Made by a program: the position numbers and the translations under genes. From contig WBMV01001229.1 of assembly GCA_013396655.1 (NCBI GenBank), positions 163,887-227,886 on the forward strand: a DNA stretch of 64,000 nt, in the 5' to 3' direction. Shown piece after piece: positions 28,421 through 41,700 of this stretch. Under the pieces are notes generated by a model. It was not told the origin of the DNA. It saw only the letters and a list, made by a program, of their open reading frames with translations, and searched no databases. Position 1 is the first letter of the stretch. Each line of letters starts with the position of its first letter. This DNA is from Campylorhamphus procurvoides. Its lineage: Eukaryota > Chordata > Aves > Passeriformes > Dendrocolaptidae.

Positions 28421-31400
28421 GCTTAGTTTTTGTTTTGGGGGTAGGAGGGCTCCGTTTTGTGCATTTTCACAGCATTGTCCTTAAGCTTGGTCTTGCTACA
28501 TTTTTTGGTGTTCATGGAAATAAGTTTTACAGGATAGAGAAAGGGAACCATGTGGAAGTTTGAATGAGAAAAATATTTGGATGGAAAATGCAACTATGGG
28601 AGTTGTGAGAAGTTGTCACTCTTTAAAACCAGGCAAGTTGAGTTCCAAAGTTTGTTTAGAGCCTAGAGCATGGCATTTTAAAGTTTGACTTAAAAGAGAG
28701 GTTCAAATGCTGTTGTATGCTGACAATGTAATTGGTGTCCCATAACAGAACTTTTCCATCACCACTGTCCACCAATTTACTGGTGTCATGTAGCTAAGGT
28801 TCAGAATGGGGAAAATACGAGAACCTGCTGATCTAAAAGTGTCCTAAAAATCTTAGGATATATCCTTAAGAGTGCCCCATCCTCATCGTCACAACATGGC
28901 AACTCTGATGTTGCTGTTTGGGTGATTTTCTGTGTCCTGGACAACTCTGTTCAAATCTCGATCAGACACAAATGTTCCTAATGCTGAGATGAGCCATGCA
29001 GTTATTATAGATACTTTGCTCACAGGACTTCAAGGGCTGAGTTCAGCAGACATGGTAGCATTCAGGGGTGTATTAGTTGAACTATTTCAGTGAAACTAAA
29101 GAAAGAGAATTAAAAAAATGCAGCCTATTTTACTACACTCTTTAAAACCAGGAAACAGGCTCCTTCCATGTCTTTGGAGATTTATAAAAGGAACCATCAA
29201 TCTCAAATTATCACCTCTTTTACTAGGTTGAATTTATGTTATCAATTATCTGAAAAACACTGTCACTGTAGGTGTTTTTCTGAGCATCTCATCCTAAATT
29301 TTCCTCAAATTCTTGAACTAGTTAAGCAGACATATGTTGTTCCTTCATTGTGGTTCAGAACAATACTCAATACGTGAAAAGGGAGAGTTATTCCTTTCAA
29401 ACAGTTGAAAGAAGTGAAGCTGGCCCAGGGTGAAAACTCTGAGATCATGCACCAACCCAAAATTTGATAGTTCTTTGTTGGGTATTTGTGGCAATGTCTG
29501 TATTTCATGGTAATAACTGTGTTTTATGCCAGCTTCTAAACAAACCAGTAATCAGTCAGGAGCTAACACTACTACAGAGCTTTGAAGGAATGACCAAAAT
29601 TTCATAAGTTAATTCTCCCAGGATAGTTTGACACCAAGGTATGAAAATTGCAGGAAGCAACCCACAGCTATAACGGTTTAGTTGCAGATGTAGTAGTCTA
29701 ATGTCCTTGCAGTGCCCAACACAACCTGCCTGCAAATGGGAACTCAATCTGTCAGTCCATAAAATTAGACAGAGATTGAGAATTTGAGTGGGAGATGTAG
29801 GCCATGAGGCACAAAGATAGCTCATTAGAGAAGATGGTCCCCTCTAAAGTCTGACTAAAATGGCAGGTAAAATTTAAGGAAACAGTCTGTCATTTCCATT
29901 CGTCCTGCAGGTGAAGGGAGAATGATTTACAGGGTAGAAATTCTGCATCACAAAACTCTTCAACCTCTTAATTTTGGTTGTGCTGAATAAAAGACCCTTA
30001 CCCTCCATTGTTTCAAAATTCACCATGAATGCAAAAAAATAATCCATGGGATTGCTTTATCTTTGTTGAAGTGTGGCAAGAAGAAACTAATGACAAATCA
30101 GGATGAACTACCTAGGAGTATTTTATCCAGAAAGTGTTAAGAGATATGTTTTAGGAACTGGGACTCCTTGAGTGTGACCTTCAGAAAGACCCAGCAAGAA
30201 AGCCAACAGAGGTTTTGCTATGCATGAGTCAGCTTTTTCCAGTGAATGACTCCAATGAGGACTTTGTTGAGCAGTCCTAGGAACAAGAACCCCTGGGACA
30301 CCACCCTGGCCTCTTGCTGAGGAGTAGAAAGTGGGAACTCTGTTGAAACTCTTGCTGGCATAATCATCTCTGATGTCATGTAGCAGAAAATCCAACTCAT
30401 TTTATGCTGATACAAAGCCTGACTTTAATTTCTGTAAAGGCCTCGGGAGACAGAATGACCTTTTAAAAAAAATCTCCTTGTGATTGGGCTCCTCCATGGA
30501 AAACAGCCAGTAAACAGGCTCTTGAAAAAGTCCCAGTTCAGAAATGCTCACTTCTTTCTCACACACCTGACCATGCAGAGTTGTTGAGAATTGAGCTTGT
30601 ATTGAAGCCAGCATGAAAGATCTTAAAAAACTTTTCCAGTGTTTTTGCTGGAATAAAACTCACTCTTTTTCATCTTTTTTCCTTTTTTTCTTTTTTTAAT
30701 GAGTGTATAATGAAGTATGTTGCTCTGTGGGAAGTGGAAGTAATGAAGCAAGGTTTTGCCTACATCTGTGTACTGTGACTGATGGAATTGGACAAGTGTT
30801 GAGCCATGAGTTTCCCTGGGAGTGAGCACTGATGGAGCGTTTCATCTCTGCCTGACCTTCTGGTGTCACAACATGTTAGGGATCTGAATCTACATGAGAG
30901 ATGGATCTTCTAGTCACATTTGACTTGACAAGCTCCTGGCTCACCAGGAAGAACAGGTACAGACAGAGACACATGATGAGAGGCTCCACGATGCCACTGA
31001 ACAGCTCAGGCTCCTGTTTTCCTGCAGGTTGAGCACTGTACAGGCCTTGAGAATTTGTGTTGGTGTCAATATGTCAATGTTAAAGGTCTCTGAGGAGACA
31101 TGGAACAGCAACAAGAGGTTTGCTGTCATTCTTGTTCCTTTGTATGACAAGCTCTACAAACAAATAAATACATTTTCCTTGTTTCAAAAGCCAAGTCTTG
31201 TCTGGCATGGCTCTGGGAGAACAAGCAGGATTTCAGCCCTCTGTGGTCCCTCTGCCCTGTCCCTCCCCGTGTCTCCTCTGCAGCTTTCCCTGAGGATTCA
31301 TCTCCAAGCATCAAGCAGCAAACCCCACACAGGAGCTGCAGGTGAGTCTGTGTTCTGCTCGGTGGTTCAGGCAGAGCACAGAAACCCTGCAAAGCAGCTG

Positions 31401-33117
31401 GTGACAGTTTTCAGAGGCAGAGCTCTCTGACTTCCAAAGGGATGTAAACACAAATCTTAGTCAATTCTTCCACCTGCCACATGCCAGGGATGCACAGAAG
31501 TTTCTTTGCACATTTCTACAGGGACCTGCAGACATTGCAACCCATCTGATTATGTTTTATAGGTGAGGTTTTGGGCTTGATCAGAGACTGAGTTTTGCAG
31601 GAAGCCATAAATAGTTTTTAGGATCATCTGCTTTGATATTGCCATACATGACTGTTGAGCAGTTCTTTGCTGGGCAGCAGTAGAAATACATGGAGTTACA
31701 CAGCTGTTTTATCTCTAGTTGTTGTGCATCTTCATCATCTTATCCTTATTCAGATAAAATATTTATCTCATTTAAATGCAGCCAGGCAGAAAAAAATGGC
31801 CTCTGACCAACATAACACAGCTGATTTTCCCCACCTCCTAGCTGATTTCTATATTGAAAACATCTTTTTTCATACCAATCACTGTGAAATAATGTTGCTG
31901 CTCAGCTCTTGAACAGGGAATGGTTTGCCAGAGTGACCCAAATGGAAAGCCAAGTGTTAGCTCTTGGGTTATGGGTTAGGGATTGTGGCCCCAGGGGTCC
32001 ATTCCTGTGACATTAGTAACCAAAAATGTCAGGCAAGATAGATATTGCATAAAAGAGCTGTAAAAAAGGGTTTTTTAAAGATTAAAGCCTGTTGAGCAAA
32101 TGAGACTGTTCTTATCTCAAGACCAAAGGGTGCCACAGGAGATTTGACAGTGAGGAAAAGACAGTGATGGCCTTTTTCTGCATCTCCATCCCCTTTCCAT
32201 GCCAGCAGGTCCCTGGCAGAGCAGTCTCTATCACAAGCTTTCCTGCTAGCACGTCTTCCACTTCATTGTCAGGGGATGTGTGTATTTGCTTCATTTTATT
32301 TGCTTGGCTTTTTTTTTTTTTTTTATCTTCGTCTAGGGTTTTTTCTTTCTGTTTTTCCTGATGTTGCACAAAGGATTTTCATCAAGGGCTGGCATAGACC
32401 CAGATCTCTGTAAAAAATCTCTGAGATTTCTGGAAGCTGCTGCAGAGCACAGGGATGACCAGGATGGAGCTGTTATCTGCAGGGATGGGAAGAGGGATCT
32501 AGAGCAAGAAAACTGGAAGGGGAAACCAAACCACAAACATTTAATTCAGACATGTCTTAGAAACAATAGTGCGGAGAGGGATAAAAAGTGACAGCAGGAA
32601 AATGAGCACATACATCTGTTCCTCACAGGTATGGAGCTTGCCTTGGTTTTCCCAGGAGCTGGATGGTTCTGTCACAGCTCTTCTTTGTCATGTGAAATCC
32701 CGTGATATTTAGTCCTTTCTGATTCAATGAAATGATGTTTTTTCATGAATCTACTTTATGTGCAAAAGTTTAAAGCAATTTTTGGTTTATTTATTTCTAC
32801 TATTTTTTGTCCTGTTTGTCAGCTTGGATAGATATAAGAATCTGCCAGCTTCTCTGTTCCAGGGTGATTGGGCAAAATACTGCCCAAAAGGAGTGGCAAA
32901 TAAATCAGCTTATGAATTTAGTATCTCTCCACTGTGGTCTCTTTCAGTAATATTCAAGGTAGCTAAAAAAGACAAAAAACAATGGGGCACAGCATTTCAC
33001 TGTATGAGGACCCTTTGGATAGCATTTACAATCCCTTGGATTAAATTTTACAGCCTCACTGAAAGTGAGTTGCTCCAAGAAGATAAATGCTGGCCTATTA
33101 ATCCAACATTGAGATGA

Positions 33118-33150
33118 TTATTTATTTATTTACTTACTTTCTTACTTTTA
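33118..33150. repeat. (TTTA)n/(CTTA)n microsatellite
   Basis: Tandem TTTA units grade into CTTA and CTTT units. It is an imperfect tetranucleotide microsatellite. Confidence 0.9.
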
Positions 33151-36100
33151 ATAAAGTGTTGAAAAATCTCCCAGTCAAATTATAAAAGTTCTTGGAGAAA
33201 CTGTCAGCTTTAGTCCCACTGGCTGTAAGTGACCCTGTTGTAAAAGCTTGTATCTGTACACAAGAAGATCTCCCTCTTCCCTCCCCTGGGTTCCTACTCC
33301 ACAGCCTTTCAGGAAAAGGAAAATTTGGCTGATGTGGAATCATGGGCTTAAACTTTTCATAAAGCACTCAAGTGTGTCAGGGTTTTGCTAGTTCTGTAGT
33401 AATTTGAGAATGATTCTCCAGAAAGCTTGTTGTCTGCACATGCTGGAATCTTCCCTTTGTAAAGACTTGTGGATAAAGCACATATAAGAGCAAAACCTTT
33501 TCATTTGTGACAATGAGATATATGTTTAAGACTTTTTATTCCCTACCTTTCAAGAGCCAAAGTCTGTCACCAGCCAGAGCCCCTCTCACAGAGGACAGCC
33601 CAGCTGTGTGCAGAGAGGAATGAGCTGGCAGCATGTGTCATTTTTTGTTTGTGCTGTTGAGAAATGGGCTTTCCTGAGAAATCAGGAGGAGGGCTTTGTT
33701 TCAATACTTGCCAGAACTGTTCACCCCTCTCTGTTGTTCATCACTGTATCAGATCTGTGCTCATGGCTGATAAAGCACACAGTCTTTGGTCAGACCTAAT
33801 TCCTCCCAGCTGGTTCTCCTCTGTAGAAGTGTTTTCTGCACTGAGAGAAGCCATCACCATTTCCTATCTCTGCAAGTCTTCTACATTATTCTTTTGGCAA
33901 AAACACAACCCTCCTCCTGGTGTAGAAGTTTCACCTCTATCCCTTCCCTCATTATCTACTGACTTTTCTTGTTTCTGCTTGACAGGTTTCTTGTTTCAAG
34001 TCTGGAAGGATTTTGGAAGTTATTTGAAGGAATTAGTTACTTGATGAATGCACTTTTTTTTTTTTCCCCAATTTCTAGAGCTTTTTCCAAGAGACTCCCT
34101 TTTCTGGGGATCTTCAGCATGCATTTCAGTTCCCAGACTGAAGCAGGAGGATAAGACAGAAGGTCCAGCCTGCTCTTATGATGGACCTTTTAGATTCTGG
34201 TCAGGTCAGGGGAAGTTTCCTCTAGGAAATTTATGAAGCAAAGCTCAGTCTTTTATCAGCCTCTTGCTGTAAAAATGAGGACTTGAGGATTATTTTTATC
34301 ATCTCACAAACACATAAGTAAAAATGTAATCAGTTTCTGTTAGAACTGTTGAATGCAGCATCCTGACAGGTGTGAGGGTGCTGCAGCTTCATGTCTCCAA
34401 GTCCAACCAGCAGCCAGGTTGAAGGTGTACCCCCAATGATTACTTCCCATTTAAATTTTCTGTGCTCAAAATAACTATCTACTAATTTAAAACATATATA
34501 TTTTTTTATGCATCTGTGAATTAAAAAGAGGAAGAATAGATAGGCAATGTCAATTAATGAGACCAGGAGGAAGAACAAGGCACAGTGATGGCATGAGGCA
34601 GAAGGCAAATGCATAGTAATTAGTAACAAGAGTTTCCATGGTTTCTGAGGATGTTTGTTCCGATGAAGAATTTAAAAGCATCTTCATTAACTAATGGAAT
34701 ATTTCTCCAAACAGGCTGACCCCAGTTTTCAGTCTGGAACAACTATTCCTTCCTGCACACGGGGTATTGTGGGATCATTCCCAGCAATGTGAAATACAGC
34801 GGAGCAGCAGTGCCTGAAGATTTAACAACACAGTATGAGAGCAGTTGTTTTGCTTATGCACACCTGAATGCTAAGCCAGTTCTACTAGCTACCTGATTAG
34901 GTTCCTGTTAAGAACAAAGCCTAAGTTTTAACATGCAAAATCCAATATGTTTTCATAGCTATTCAATCAGATTAGCTTGGCTGCATTTATTCCATGGGTG
35001 TTTGCAAGCATTCAGCCCAGATCAGTGTTTCTTTTTACCTCCTCAGAAAAACTCTAACCATTTTGACAGTTCAGATCAAGCCCTATGAGCCATGAAAATG
35101 CCAGGGGACAGATTGTGGTTTTCTCTTTCTGAGAGCAATCTGCTCTCACCCAGGAAAAAAAAACAATTTACTGTGTTAAGGAGCTATGGAAAATGTGTGG
35201 TTTTCGAAAGATTGCCATTAAAATTTGTGCTTGCCATTTCACGCTGAATACCTTGTGAAGTGTACAGAGGCAGGGCTCATTAAAATAAGAATTTCCAAAA
35301 TGGTAAATATGGATCTTTATTTTTATTTTACCCACAAAAGGTCAGGGAGGAAAACAACCTCCAGCGTACAAGGTTTGCCCACGATCAGCAGTGGCTGTGC
35401 ACATGAGAAGGCAATGCAGCTAATCAGTTCTCAAGCCATTGCCTTGCTAGAAACAGAAAAATTGTAAAAGAAAAGTCATTGTGGCGATCCACAATGGATT
35501 TATGGAAGAATAAAAAAAAGTATATATTTTAAGTATTTCTTAAGAGATGTTTGGCTACTGTTTATATATGTTAGGTTTTCAGATGTGGAGTGTTCACAGA
35601 GTCAGCAGTAGATTTACATTGCACTTGTGAACAAAGGGGTTGAAATGGTATTGTAAACAGTCACCTTTATGTTGTGAGACACTCTGCCTTTTATTGTGCT
35701 CTGCTTGCATGCAATAAACAACATTTTTGATATATAAATAAATCTGGAAATTCCAAAAACTTAGGACTTAGAGAAGAAGATTTCATTTTAAACCTATGAG
35801 CAAACTACACCACATTGTAGGGCAAATAATGTGCTAGACAAGCTAAAAACGGAAGGAAAAAGACAGTGCCACACTATTTACATCTTTATTTCTGTTTTAT
35901 GCATTTCTAGAAGCTCTATAGGAGGAAAATAATGTCCAGAGAGGAAAAGAATATGCATGCCTGTGGTTATAATGAACAACTGGGAAGAGAAAAATCCTAA
36001 TTGAAATTGCATCTACATACCAAAATGCAAATCTCTACCTACTGTGAGATCTGTGAACAAAAATACCTTGCACCTGAAAATCTCAGAGCTGGGTCCTGAG

Positions 36101-38579
36101 AGGGACAGATGAAGTCTTTCATCAATGCCAGTATTAAACTGGTGGGGAGAAACACAAACCTTTTTATGTTCTGAAATTCCTCCAAAACCCTGGTGAAGAG
36201 GGAGGCATACTTTTAAACACTGAGAACCAAATATTTTGAGACTTGGCCAGTCTAATTGATTTGTGCTGCATGAATTGCTTCTTATATTTATGAAGATTTC
36301 ATCTCATGTTTATCTTACTTTGGCTTGCTTTTATTAAGCTGAAGGTAGTAGCTGTGTTCAAAGGAATATATTGATTTAGGAGATGAAATCTGTCTTTTTC
36401 AATTCAAGTTCTTCACAAGACAAAAAAAATTACAGGTTATTCTTCATCAGAAAATGACACTGGAGAAACTGAGAATTGCCCAACCAGCACCTATGAAAGC
36501 TGATGTCATTGTGCAGTAGTTTCTTCACTAATCCACAACAATAACAGAGTCCTGAGAGAAACTACAGAGAGCCAGTTCTGTAAAGAGGAACCAAGTAGAT
36601 GGCAATGTTTTATTTTCATGTGAAACACCATTCTCAGTATAAATCAGTTCTCTGTGTTCATTGAGAACCTGGTGATAATGAGGATCCAGTTCTCAGGCTA
36701 GGCTCATGCTTGGAGCTCTCTAAAAACAGTGCAGAGGGGACCGTCCCACAGTGCCACCCTAAACACTTGCCTGTGTATTCCACTTCCCCAAGGAGGTATT
36801 TCAGTAAGCCAGTTCTACAGGGAAAAAAATGCTCACAGAAGGCAAAATCTGAAGTCATGCGTTCAGGTTGTCATAGAAACAGCCCTTTAAATTTTTATGC
36901 ACAATTATTCTTGATGGAGGCATAGGTTAATTCAGTCAGAACAGAGGAAAAATGCTGTGTGCATGATCTGGCTGCCACAAGCTGTTGTTTGAGAAGGTTG
37001 ATCATGTGCAGTGAACCCACAGGGGTGAGACAACAACCCACTGTTCAGGAAAGGGCTGTGTCTGCCCTGTGGGTGCAGAGAATACTGTGACCTGCTCCAG
37101 TGTACCCTGGTTCTGCTTCTGGTATCACAGTGTTGTGCTTTAGTAGCACACCTGATGCCATATTTAGAGTCTCCTCCACCTACACCTAAGTTCAGTAAAC
37201 AGAAAAAAAAATACTCTCTCTAATGAAACTTCTGTCTTCCTTTCTTTTCCTTTCCTGTAATTTCATTTTCAGCCATTCACAATCTGGTCTTAAAGAACAT
37301 TCTTTTATAGCTTTATTGGATTCCCATATAAATCAGTGGGAAATTAATGCCTACAACACTGTAATAAATTCCTGGCAACAATGATTTTGGAGAGAGGGAT
37401 ATATCCCTCTGTTATAGTCAGATAGTTGCATTGTGATCATTGTATAGTTTTCAATTTTTGTCCTGTTATGCCCTTGGAGTTCCTAAAGTTCCAATCAAAT
37501 GTAGAAATTCACAGTGTGTTGAACAGAACAATTAACTTGGTTTTCTCTCTTTTCTGCATTTATAGGTCAGGGAGTTTGTGCTGAATTCTGGCCAAATTAA
37601 CCCAAATAGCTTGCAAAGACTCCTGCAGCCTCGTGGAAGGCCAGCCAGCTCTGACTTAGTGATGAGCATTTCCTAAGCTTTGCTTCTTGCACCCCTAGAA
37701 AGGTTCTGAATTGGACAGCAGGTCGCAGGAATCATTGCTGCTTGTTCCTACTGCCAGTGGAATAGATGAGGATGTGTCCCATGGGTGGTTGCTAAAAAAA
37801 ATTGTAATTTTATTTTTCTTAGAGGTTTTTTATTTAAAAAATGCTCAAAAATTGAGTCACATAAAATCATTGGCCACTTTTGATTGTTTAAGCAGAAATA
37901 CACTTGCAGATGTTGTTCTATTAAAAATGACTGAAATGGAACAGTCCTTTTAGGTAAATATCAGAAAGATACAGGGAGGGAGCAACTCAACAGCTCTTGT
38001 CTTTCCATGCACTGGAAACGTCAAGCTCAGCTACCTCCTTTTTGGGCATCACTCTCTGGAACAAGGCTTCATTTTTTTCCCAGTGCAGCAGGACTTAGTG
38101 TGCAATCAGTCCTCATTACTGTAAGGAATGGCATGAGCAGACAAAGCCCTGTAGAGGAATAGAAGGGCCCTGGAAGTCCTTAAATCATTGTTTCACATGA
38201 AGAAAATGAACGCAGAACAGTATTGACACAGAGAACTTCCTGACATAATGGCTTTGAAGTGATGCAGTATGTCATCAGACCCTGCTCCAGTGAGAGTCAC
38301 TAAACCCTGTCTAATTCATCAAACTTCACTGCAAGATTCATATTGGTGTATCTGACAACAAAATCTCTTGGCCATCAAAAGTCAGGAAAATCCCTACAGT
38401 CAGTGTGTGAGCAGTGCCTTGTTTTGGGCTTCTGATTTCAACCCCCTGTGCCTTTCTCACAAAACATGAATTTGTGGCACTTGGAATTAGCTTACTGTTT
38501 TTGTTAATGTTTGCACAAATTTCTCTAAGGCCAAAAGAGGTGCAAATGCAGAATAAAACAGCCAGCTTGGAATAAGAGA

Positions 38580-38716
38580 GTCATGCATAATAAATCGTAG
38601 ATTTATAATACCCACTGGGAGACTTTTTGAACCCAGCATTTGATTAATCAGTTTTATTTATTAATGGGATTCATGACAAAGCATAAATCAGTCAATTATC
38701 ATGTTTTGTGAGACAG
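38580..38716. promoter_or_regulatory. Candidate conserved non-coding element (speculative)
   Basis: This AT-rich block has ATTA/TAAT-type cores packed closely (for example near 38589, 38606, 38643, 38660 and 38694), including a GATTAATC palindrome, and no low-complexity repeat. Such clusters are typical of homeodomain-bound developmental enhancers in gene deserts, but AT-rich DNA produces them by chance too. This is inference only; alignment to other bird genomes would settle it. Confidence 0.15.
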
Positions 38717-41700
38717 AAAAATATCTTTTTTGAAGCAAAGTGGATATCAACATAGTATACATTTCTACAGAGCATGAAGCACTGATACACAGTCAGTTTT
38801 CTGTTCAAATGTCAAGTAGCTTATAACATACTGCTAGACTAATTTTCCTTGGACTCATTCAGGTGAGGCTGTATGGCATAACCCATCTTCTTATATTTCT
38901 CATTTCTGGCTGAGAATTGGTGCTTGTTAATACAGGGAGTGTAGTCTGAAAAAAGACACTAAAATTAAGATAAATTATGTTGAGCAGAATTGTTTAAGAC
39001 AGACAAAAAACTACCACAAGTCTTTATGAAATATCAGTTGCTTCAAATTGGCACGAACTTGTCTTTGCAGCATTGTTTCTAAGTTGAATAAAAGACTTAT
39101 CGTCTGTCATGATTTGAAATTGGCCAGTGTCAACAACCTTTATCCTAAAAGTCTTCCTTCTTTTCATGGCTACACAGCCACAACGTCCTTCTGAAAGCTG
39201 CTGTAGTCAAGGATTTAAATGGAAACTCCCTGTCTGAGGAGCTCCTAGTATCCTGCTTGTCATCTCCATATTCTGGGGGAGCAGCAGACTTCCCCAGCAC
39301 TCCTTGAAACATCTCCATTTCAGTCCCTAATCCCAGACCTGTTGTACTGTCAGGGTCCTGTCACTGTGGGACACTCCAAGGAGCTGGTGTCATTGTCAGG
39401 AAAGTGAGTTCCCGTGTTCAGAGACCACTCTGTGATGTGAGTGGAGATGATCCAGATTTTCCAACCCCAACATAATTCCTGTGTCCATGGCTTGCACAAA
39501 TGGCAAGTGGAATCTGTAATGCTGGCATCAGAAGAAACAGAAGAGCCTTTCATAGGAAATAAGAGGAGCAAGGCTTTAGGGAGGTGAGTCTGGGACAGGA
39601 CAGCAAAGCACTGAATCACGAACTCACAAGGCTGCCACTTGTCTTTCGTATTTTAAGCCTTTTGTGCTCGTTCCTTTCAGAAGTAGCTCTGTACTGGCAT
39701 TTTTTATCATCTGCCAAACATATCCTACTCTCTTTTACTTTAACCTGCTCTTCTGCATTTCTGACTTTGCAGCCATAGTTCACAGCTGCCTTCTCAGCTG
39801 TGGTTTTACACCATTGCCACAACCACACACACGTTGGATCTCTGAGTGTCTGTCTCCACTCCCCTATACAGTCATGTCCTTGCAATTATGTGTATCCCTG
39901 CCCATTCAGTTTTCCCTTTGAAATGTAGGAATTGCAGCATGTTCTGAGGATGCAAAAACATTGTTTTCGAGCTTTTTTGATAGTGGTACATGAATTCATG
40001 AGAAGTGCCCCTTAAAAGTCCATTAAATTATCAATAAGGCCACTTTCTTGATTAATTGTCCCATTACCTTCTTGATTATTTTTGCACAGATCAAATAATG
40101 CTAATGAAGTTAAAATGAAAAGAGTGAATTTAAGCAAATAAACACATACCTGTAATAACAACAGTTTTTTCAGCAGAAACCCACAACATAGTCCCATAAT
40201 ATGAAGAAAATTAACTCTGTCTCAGCCCAAACTAGCACACATACTGAACTAAATTCTGTCCCAATATTCATAACCTGGAGATGAACATGGATTCACTAAT
40301 GGAAAGAAATAAAACTCAAATTCCTATGCTTTACCACCCATACTACTTTTTAAAGCTGTGAAGGAAAACTCTTAAGAAAGGATTTTTCTTGAATTATTTT
40401 TAGTAGCTATAATGTTAAAGTAGAAGAATAAGTAAACTTGCTGTTGTCAGCCTAGATCTGATGAAAGCCAGACTTATAAGCTGTGTGGAAATCCAAAAAC
40501 TTCGCTTGATGGGTTTCTTTTCCAGTACACATCTTGTCTTACCAGTTTTGTACTATCCCAGTACACTGCAGAACCTTTTTCTTCCAGCTTTATTAGGAAT
40601 ATATTCTTAATGCAGAAATACATAGAGAATGAAAAACACACAGAGAGTTGCCCTAACAGAAGAACTTTATGAACCAGCCAAGTGGAAGGATGAGTTTTGT
40701 TTCAGGGCATGTGTGCTGAATGGTTTCCTTGCTAAGTTTCTTGTGCTTTGGAGCCTCAAACGAACAGCAGGGGCAGCACTTTCCCTTGTCACGGTCGTGT
40801 CAGCACAAGATATGCAACAAATATTGAAGCATTTTCCTGGATTTTGCATTTACCTTCCAGGAATTCCTGTCTCACATAACTCATCTATTATTTGCAGGAG
40901 AAACTGAAAAATAAATTAGTTAATAGTGACGCTAATGACACTGTGTTCCAAATCTGTGATTATTTCTTTTGATAGTAAACTACTGTAAGAAGATTGTTGT
41001 ACCAAAAGACAAGTTTAAAGAAAGATCCTTCTGAACCACTTCATTCTGCCTTAACATGGGTCAGGAGCAGCAGATGACAGATTCTATTTTCTCTTTCTTG
41101 GCAAAGACACAGGTCTGATGGCATGGGGCCAGTGGAAGACTGGCTGCATCATCTCATGTTCATTCAGATATTTAAAATAGGACTAAAGCAAGACAAAGGG
41201 CTCAGTAATAGATCTCTCAATTCACAAGCATGAAAAGTGGCTTGATGATCTATGGAACAATGATAGGTGAAGGTTTAAGTTTAGGCATAAGAAATGTGTG
41301 CCTTAAAAAAAATTAGGCAATCCATAAGTGCAAAACTGTAGAAAGGCTTTACAGTATAGGGGTAAAAAAAGAAGAAAATCTGTTTGCCTGCGTATTTCTG
41401 GTATTGTCTTTATTATGTCTTCATGAAATCAGTTTGCTTATATGTTCACTAGATAGTAATAATGTTCAAATTTTAATGTAAAGTCTGCCTTATAATGTGA
41501 AATCAAAGCTGCTATTTCATCTGATGAAATGTAGCCTGGGACACCTATGCCAGACTCCCAAAATTGTGTGGTTGAAGGGAAAAAAGTGTTAAATATCCAA
41601 GTCCTTTTTTAACCACCTGTAATGTGACTTCAGTAATTGCTGTCTTCCAAAGACAGTGGTAATGTAATGAAAGAATGTTCTGCTTATGTGGACAGGTTTG

